A stretch of 9,560 nt of DNA, taken from CAJXNP01 sp050305935 (GTDB lineage: Bacteria; Bacteroidota; Bacteroidia; Cytophagales; Cyclobacteriaceae). Shown piece by piece: positions 6,378 through 9,560 of this stretch. A model generated the notes under the pieces. The model searched no databases. It saw nothing but the letters and a program-made list of their open reading frames with translations, and had not been told where the DNA came from. The stretch is taken from assembly GCA_050305935.1 (NCBI GenBank), contig JBNLGG010000105.1, positions 1 to 9,560 on the forward strand. The letters run 5' to 3'. A program made the translations under genes and the position numbers. Within the stretch, counting starts at the first letter, position 1, and each line of letters starts with the position of its first letter.

Positions 6378-7649
6378 CTATTCTTGAGATAATATTTCCA
6401 TCATGCTTTTGGCTTTGAGCAGGCACTCCTCATATTCATACTCCGGATCAGCGTCATATGTAATGGCGCTTCCCACGTGGAAGGAAAGCCTGGAGGATTT
6501 TACATCGTAAATGATGCTCCTTATGACCACATTAAAGTCAAAATCTCCTTCATTCGTTATGTAGCCAATGCTCCCTGAATAAATGCCACGCCGGCTTTTT
6601 TCATAATGATCAATTGCCTGCATTACCCGGATCTTAGGTGCCCCTGTCATGCTGCCCATCGGATAGGCATTTTTAATGATATCCGTTAATGGAATATTTT
6701 TCCTTGCCTGCGATGTGACGGTGGAGATCATTTGGTGTACTTGCTTGAAGGTGTAGATTCCGAAAAACTCTTCCACTTTTACTGATCCGGTAATAGAACT
6801 TTTGTTCAGGTCGTTCCTTACGAGGTCCACGATCATCATATTTTCGGCTATTTCCTTTTGGCTGTTTCTCAAAATGGTTTTGAGCTGCTGATCTTCGGAA
6901 ATATCTTTCCCCCGCCTGATGGTTCCCTTGATGGGTTGGGAGATCAGCTTTTGCCCCTTTTTTTTGATAAACCGTTCGGGACTCGCGCAGAGTGTGTAGA
7001 GATGATCGAATTTGCCAAGGCATGAAAATGGCATAGGGGACATCTGGTTCAATTGGATATATGTGTGTATAGGGTCAATGGCGCTGTTTTCCGAATAATA
7101 TTCAATGCAATAATTCATTTCATAGTATTCGCCCTCTACGATATCCTGTTTTATTTTTTGGCAATTCCGAATGTATTCGTTTTTAGTCGTCCGCGATTTA
7201 ATTTCAATATTGGGTGTGTGTGTAGGAGGCTCTTTCAGACCCTGTTGTTGGATTTCCTGCCATATTTCATTGGGACTTGTGCCAGTAATTCTGATTTCTC
7301 CGTCAAAGAATTCAATCACTATTTCGGCCGCAAAAAACAAGGCATGGGGAGAGGGAATTGTGGCTTCTTTTTTTGCCAAAGGGTGATGTTCGTCTTTTAA
7401 TTCGTAGGAAAAAAAACCATAAAGGTTAGTAGAATTTCCCTCAATGTGTTTTTGCAATTTGTCAAAACTACCTTCATTTGAATGGAGGACAGTGGTATTG
7501 GAAACAACCAATTGGTGTTTAAAGCATCCAAAATCATTGTGGTGGTCGTTCGGATTGTAATAGATAAAATACTTATAACCCTCTGCCCAGCTTAGCATTC
7601 TAAGTAGAAAATCTTCGGTAAGAGGCACGTGTAAAATTTCAGACGGCAA
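6378..7649 (-). CDS. pabB: Aminodeoxychorismate synthase component I (chorismate-binding protein)
   Basis: PabB converts chorismate plus ammonia (from PabA) to 4-amino-4-deoxychorismate on the way to p-aminobenzoate and folate. The 423-residue product has the chorismate-binding fold motifs in order: ASPERF (222-227), PIKGTIRRG (239-247), AENMMIVDLVRNDL (268-281), YPMGSMTGAPK (329-339), RRGIYSGSIGY (353-363) and GSAITYDADPEYEYEECLLKA (393-413). Lys241 in PIKGT is the residue that forms the covalent intermediate in PabB enzymes; anthranilate synthases usually have Ala there (PIAGT), so PabB is favoured over TrpE. The Asp-Pro after ITYDA is normal for the family. No ATG precedes the conserved N-terminal region: an in-frame TAA lies three codons before TTG 7649. 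GTG 7628 is the alternative, and ATG 7598 would cut into the domain. pabA and pabC are not in the window. It lies 83 nt upstream of miaB and may be co-transcribed with it. Confidence 0.93.
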   Translation of the reverse strand: MPSEILHVPLTEDFLLRMLSWAEGYKYFIYYNPNDHHNDFGCFKHQLVVSNTTVLHSNEGSFDKLQKHIEGNSTNLYGFFSYELKDEHHPLAKKEATIPSPHALFFAAEIVIEFFDGEIRITGTSPNEIWQEIQQQGLKEPPTHTPNIEIKSRTTKNEYIRNCQKIKQDIVEGEYYEMNYCIEYYSENSAIDPIHTYIQLNQMSPMPFSCLGKFDHLYTLCASPERFIKKKGQKLISQPIKGTIRRGKDISEDQQLKTILRNSQKEIAENMMIVDLVRNDLNKSSITGSVKVEEFFGIYTFKQVHQMISTVTSQARKNIPLTDIIKNAYPMGSMTGAPKIRVMQAIDHYEKSRRGIYSGSIGYITNEGDFDFNVVIRSIIYDVKSSRLSFHVGSAITYDADPEYEYEECLLKAKSMMEILSQE

Positions 7650-7724
7650 TTCGAATTAATGTTACGATTTGAGGAGGTAAAATTATAAATTGCTTTCGAA
7701 TATCAGTTTAAACAGAAATAAAAT
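7650..7724. promoter_or_regulatory. Divergent promoter region between pabB and the carbonic anhydrase gene
   Basis: This 75-base AT-rich gap must carry the promoters for both divergent genes. On the minus strand TAATTTTA (7685-7678) is a near match to TAnnTTTG for pabB. On the plus strand TTTG (7668-7671) lies 19 nt before TGCTTTCG, a weaker candidate. A GAGGAGGT at 7671-7678 is a strong Shine-Dalgarno look-alike, but it lies 46 nt before the ATG at 7725. None of these is firm. Confidence 0.35.
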
Positions 7725-8240
7725 ATGGCGTTGATTTTACCGGTTCAGGGGGTGGAGCCCAAGTTTGGAAAGAATTGTTTTTTGGCAGAGAATGCTACTG
7801 TAGTAGGCCAGGTGGAAATGGGGGACGATTGCAGTGTCTGGTTTAACGCAGTAGTAAGAGGCGATGTAAATACGATAAAAATTGGTAACAGAACCAATAT
7901 CCAGGATGGTGCGGTGATTCATTGTACCTATCAGAAATATAGTACAACGATTGGGAATAATGTTTCCATTGCCCACAATGCCATTGTGCATGGCTGTGTT
8001 GTAGAGGATAATGTGCTAATAGGGATGGGCGCGATCGTGATGGACGATGCGGTCGTGGGAGAGGGGTCTATCATTGCCGCCGGCGCGGTGGTATTGGCTG
8101 GAACAAAAATCCCTCCTGGCAGCATTTATGCGGGTATTCCGGCTAAAAAGGTAAAAGATGTGGATGAAAAAATGGCCGAAGTATTTGAGCGGACCGCGGG
8201 AAACTATATTAAATATTCGAAGTGGTTTACGGAGGGGTAA
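7725..8240 (+). CDS. Gamma-class carbonic anhydrase-like hexapeptide-repeat protein (YrdA/CaiE group)
   Basis: The 171-residue product is a left-handed beta-helix protein with hexapeptide repeats from about 20 to 138 (VVGQVEMGDDCSVW, IKIGNRTNIQDGAVI, IGNNVSIAHNAIVHG, VVGEGSIIAAGAVV) and ends in a C-terminal helix. The three histidines that bind the metal between subunits in gamma carbonic anhydrases are present in the expected pattern: H66 (VIHC), H84 (IAHN) and H89 (VHGC). The RGD at 45-47 and the QDG at 60-62 also match. It lacks the acidic loops of archaeal Cam, so it is closer to the CamH/YrdA/PaaY type. Members of that group are sometimes active in CO2 hydration and sometimes not, so activity is likely but unproven. 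The protein is probably a cytoplasmic trimer. The gene is transcribed alone, away from pabB and toward ypdA. ATG 7725 is preceded by an A-rich leader (AACAGAAATAAAAT), as is usual for the phylum. Confidence 0.92.
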   Translation: MALILPVQGVEPKFGKNCFLAENATVVGQVEMGDDCSVWFNAVVRGDVNTIKIGNRTNIQDGAVIHCTYQKYSTTIGNNVSIAHNAIVHGCVVEDNVLIGMGAIVMDDAVVGEGSIIAAGAVVLAGTKIPPGSIYAGIPAKKVKDVDEKMAEVFERTAGNYIKYSKWFTEG

Positions 8241-8315
8241 TGGTGTGGTGTCAACCGTCTGACGGTGAATAAGGTGGCTTACCGAGGGTAGTAGCGTCTT
8301 TAACCGAAGCCGCAA

Positions 8316-8385
8316 CCATTTTCCAAATTTGGGGATAGCCGTCTGACGGTGAATACAGAGCTCAAGCGAATTGATTTGAAAATGG
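8316..8385. repeat. Bulged 12-bp inverted repeat enclosing the second palindromic unit
   Basis: CCATTTT (8316-8322) pairs with AAAATGG (8379-8385). After one unpaired C, CAAAT (8324-8328) pairs with ATTTG (8374-8378). The loop of about 45 bases holds the repeat unit at 8339-8355. The left arm also contains the palindrome CCAAATTTGG (8323-8332), so an alternative fold exists. Confidence 0.4.
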
Positions 8386-8397
8386 AAGGGGACACAG

Positions 8398-8431
8398 CCA
8401 TCTGACGGTGAGCATCCATGTGGTCAGACGG
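8398..8431. terminator. Stem-loop between convergent genes, possible transcript end
   Basis: CCATCTGAC (8398-8406) and GTCAGACGG (8423-8431) can form a 9-position stem with one A-C mismatch around a 16-nt loop. On the plus strand T-rich sequence follows only about 18 bases later (8449-8466), so it is not a textbook intrinsic terminator. It may nevertheless protect or end the carbonic anhydrase mRNA, or the ypdA mRNA from the other side. Confidence 0.3.
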
Positions 8432-8466
8432 ATTGGGTATAAAACCGCTTTTTCTGCTTCTTTTTA

Positions 8467-9444
8467 TTAGCCTTCAGACCGCTTTGCCAAAATATCCTTG
8501 ATAATAGGCCCCGCATGGAGGCGTCCGTTTTCGATAAAGACTTTGGCTGTTTCCTCCCCGCCAATGATACTACCACCGAGGTAGATCCCCTCTATGTTTG
8601 ATTCGAATGTATCCGGGTTCAATTCCGGGATGAGGTATTCGCCCACGAGGTTGACTCCCACTTTTTGCAGAAATTCCGCATCCGGCCGGTATCCGGTCAT
8701 GAGAAACACAAAATCCGCTTTGATTTCTTGTTTATGCCCAGTCTTCAGATTTTTCAGTGTCACCTCCTCATTGGTGATTTTGATTACCTCAGTGTTAAAA
8801 TGGGCCTTGACTTCTTCCTTTTTGATCCTGTTTTCGAGATCGGGCACAATCCAATATTTCGCCCTACGGTCGAGGCCATCATAGATGTGAACGATGGTGA
8901 CATTGGCGCCATTTCTGTACAGGTCAAGCGCGGTTTCAATCGCTGAATTAGCGCCACCCACCACGACTACATTCGTTTTTGTGTATTTAAATGCTTCATC
9001 GTAGTAGTGGCTTACGTGAGGTAAGTCTTCCCCTGGAATGTTCAGGTATTTTGGTACATCATAATAGCCGGTAGAAAGGATGACTTTTTTTGCCTTGAAA
9101 AGTCCTTTAGATGTGTTGATTTCAAATACCCCTTGTTTTTTTTCGATGCCAGTAACGAGGGTAAAAAGCTGAAGATTAATGTGGTAGTGTTGGACTACCT
9201 TCCGGTAATATTTCAGTGCTTCCGTCCTGTTTGGTCTCATGCCCATTGAAACAAATGGCACATCCCCGATTTCAATATTTTCGGAGGTTGAGAAAAAAAC
9301 CATATTGACCGGATACCTGCGGATGGATTCTGTGATGTTTCCTTTGTCAATGATCAGATAGTCAAGATTGTTTTTTCCAGCTTCTATTCCACAAGCCAGC
9401 CCACAAGGCCCTGCGCCCACGATGATGACATCAAAGATTTTCAT
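8467..9444 (-). CDS. ypdA: YpdA-family NADPH-dependent bacillithiol disulfide reductase (putative)
   Basis: YpdA proteins are FAD- and NADPH-dependent oxidoreductases that reduce bacillithiol disulfide in organisms using bacillithiol instead of glutathione. The 325-residue product has an N-terminal FAD-binding motif GAGPCGLACGIEA (10-22), the family-typical stretch RRYPVNMVFFSTSENIEIGDVPF (42-64), an NADPH-binding motif GGANSAIETALDLY (163-176), and a C-terminal FAD contact region LMTGYRPD (248-255) and GIYLGGSIIGG (286-296). It lacks the CxxC pair of thioredoxin reductases. It has Cys14 in the FAD motif, which I recall as conserved and needed for activity in staphylococcal YpdA. Length and motifs match the family. 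ATG 9444 is the natural start, directly before the hydrophobic FAD-binding strand. No other bacillithiol genes (bshA-C, brxA/B) are visible here. It is transcribed alone, converging on the carbonic anhydrase gene. Confidence 0.9.
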   Translation of the reverse strand: MKIFDVIIVGAGPCGLACGIEAGKNNLDYLIIDKGNITESIRRYPVNMVFFSTSENIEIGDVPFVSMGMRPNRTEALKYYRKVVQHYHINLQLFTLVTGIEKKQGVFEINTSKGLFKAKKVILSTGYYDVPKYLNIPGEDLPHVSHYYDEAFKYTKTNVVVVGGANSAIETALDLYRNGANVTIVHIYDGLDRRAKYWIVPDLENRIKKEEVKAHFNTEVIKITNEEVTLKNLKTGHKQEIKADFVFLMTGYRPDAEFLQKVGVNLVGEYLIPELNPDTFESNIEGIYLGGSIIGGEETAKVFIENGRLHAGPIIKDILAKRSEG

Positions 9445-9475
9445 GAAGGCGAAACTAAAATAATTATTAATAAAA

Positions 9476-9507
9476 TTGAATGAATTGCGGAGTCAAAGCT
9501 ATATTTA
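9476..9507 (+). promoter_or_regulatory. Candidate Bacteroidetes promoter for the gene starting at 9538
   Basis: TTG (9476-9478) is followed after 21 nt by TATATTTA (9500-9507), one base away from the -7 consensus TAnnTTTG. The element lies 30 nt before the ATG at 9538. It is placed in the 93-nt gap divergent from ypdA. Confidence 0.3.
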
Positions 9508-9537
9508 GCCAGTTTTACAAATTAAATCCTGTAAAAT

Positions 9538-9560
9538 ATGGGAAAGTTCATTCTTCGTTT
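9538..9560 (+). CDS. Probable start of a plus-strand gene, truncated by the window end
   Basis: ATG 9538 opens a frame reading MGKFILR and continuing out of the window. It is preceded by an A/T-rich leader (TCCTGTAAAAT) and a promoter-like element, and is divergent from ypdA, which is a normal spot for a gene start. Seven residues are too few for any assignment. Confidence 0.35.

Larger units (their letters stand above)
8254..8431. repeat. Cluster of short palindromic (REP-like) repeats, core CCGTCTGACGG
   Basis: CCGTCTGACGGTGAATA occurs exactly at 8255-8271 and 8339-8355. A variant with three changes (CCATCTGACGGTGAGCA) lies at 8398-8414, and an inverted partial copy (GTCAGACGG) at 8423-8431. 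The core CCGTC-T-GACGG is itself palindromic and is extended to ACCGTCTGACGGT in the first copy. Start-to-start spacings are 84, 59 and 25 bases. The cluster occupies the gap between two convergent genes, the usual place for REP/BIME-type extragenic repeats. No transposase is nearby. Confidence 0.75.

Noticed and set aside
6673..7023. 116-codon alternate frame inside pabB
   Set aside because: It overlaps the well-supported chorismate-binding motifs in another frame and looks like an out-of-frame shadow.
6378..7649. Anthranilate synthase component I (TrpE)
   Set aside because: The active-site segment is PIKGT with Lys241, typical of PabB, and no trp genes are adjacent.
8338..8347. Neisserial DNA uptake sequence as a sign of transfer from Neisseria
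   Set aside because: Copies here continue as GACGG rather than GAA, all surrounding genes are of Bacteroidetes type, and only the copy at 7638 matches the full 10-mer.
8255..8431. CRISPR array
   Set aside because: Only two exact repeats of 17 bases, irregular spacing (84, 59, 25), an inverted copy and no cas genes.
8467..9444. Thioredoxin reductase
   Set aside because: The redox-active CxxC pair is missing, and the residue 42-64 segment and Cys14 are typical of YpdA.

Overview
The window reads as a chromosomal segment of a Bacteroidetes (Bacteroidota) bacterium, probably of the Cytophagales type. The sequence evidence is a protein with a type IX secretion (T9SS) C-terminal sorting domain, a YpdA-type bacillithiol disulfide reductase, A-rich rather than Shine-Dalgarno translation starts, and promoter -7 elements of the form TAnnTTTG. 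The cluster miaB / sigma-54 activator / lptE / TPR-like protein / secG is, from memory, a conserved arrangement in that phylum. The genus cannot be fixed from the sequence alone. There is no rRNA, tRNA, CRISPR array, insertion sequence or phage gene, and no sign of a defence or mobile island.

Layout. (1) Positions 2-1210, plus strand: the 3' part of a glycine-rich, secreted T9SS cargo protein whose N-terminus lies outside the window. (2) Positions 1211-1659: a gene-free convergent region with a perfect 14-bp inverted repeat near the T9SS gene and a strong intrinsic terminator serving the opposite strand. (3) Positions 7649-1660, minus strand: a run of six genes in transcriptional order pabB, miaB, sigma-54 activator, lptE, TPR-like hypothetical, secG. 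From miaB onward the genes overlap or lie within about 11 nt of each other, so they are very likely one operon ending at the terminator at 1610-1637. pabB sits 83 nt upstream of miaB, and that gap holds a perfect TATATTTG promoter element and a small palindrome. (4) Positions 7725-8240, plus strand: a gamma-class carbonic anhydrase, divergent from pabB. (5) Positions 8241-8466: a convergent gap with several copies of a short palindromic repeat (core CCGTCTGACGG) and other inverted repeats. (6) Positions 9444-8467, minus strand: ypdA. (7) Position 9538 on: probably the first codons of a plus-strand gene that runs out of the window.

How the genes fit together. The minus-strand operon joins envelope biogenesis (SecG of the translocon, LptE of the LPS transport machine), translation accuracy (MiaB tRNA thiomethylation) and a sigma-54 activator that has no N-terminal sensor domain. 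Its TPR-like member has no known function. PabB supplies 4-amino-4-deoxychorismate for folate. YpdA suggests bacillithiol redox buffering. The genes are mostly housekeeping. The least explained parts are the palindromic repeat cluster around the carbonic anhydrase gene, the sigma-54 activator with a long linker, the unnamed TPR-like protein and the 14-bp inverted repeat near 1241-1314.
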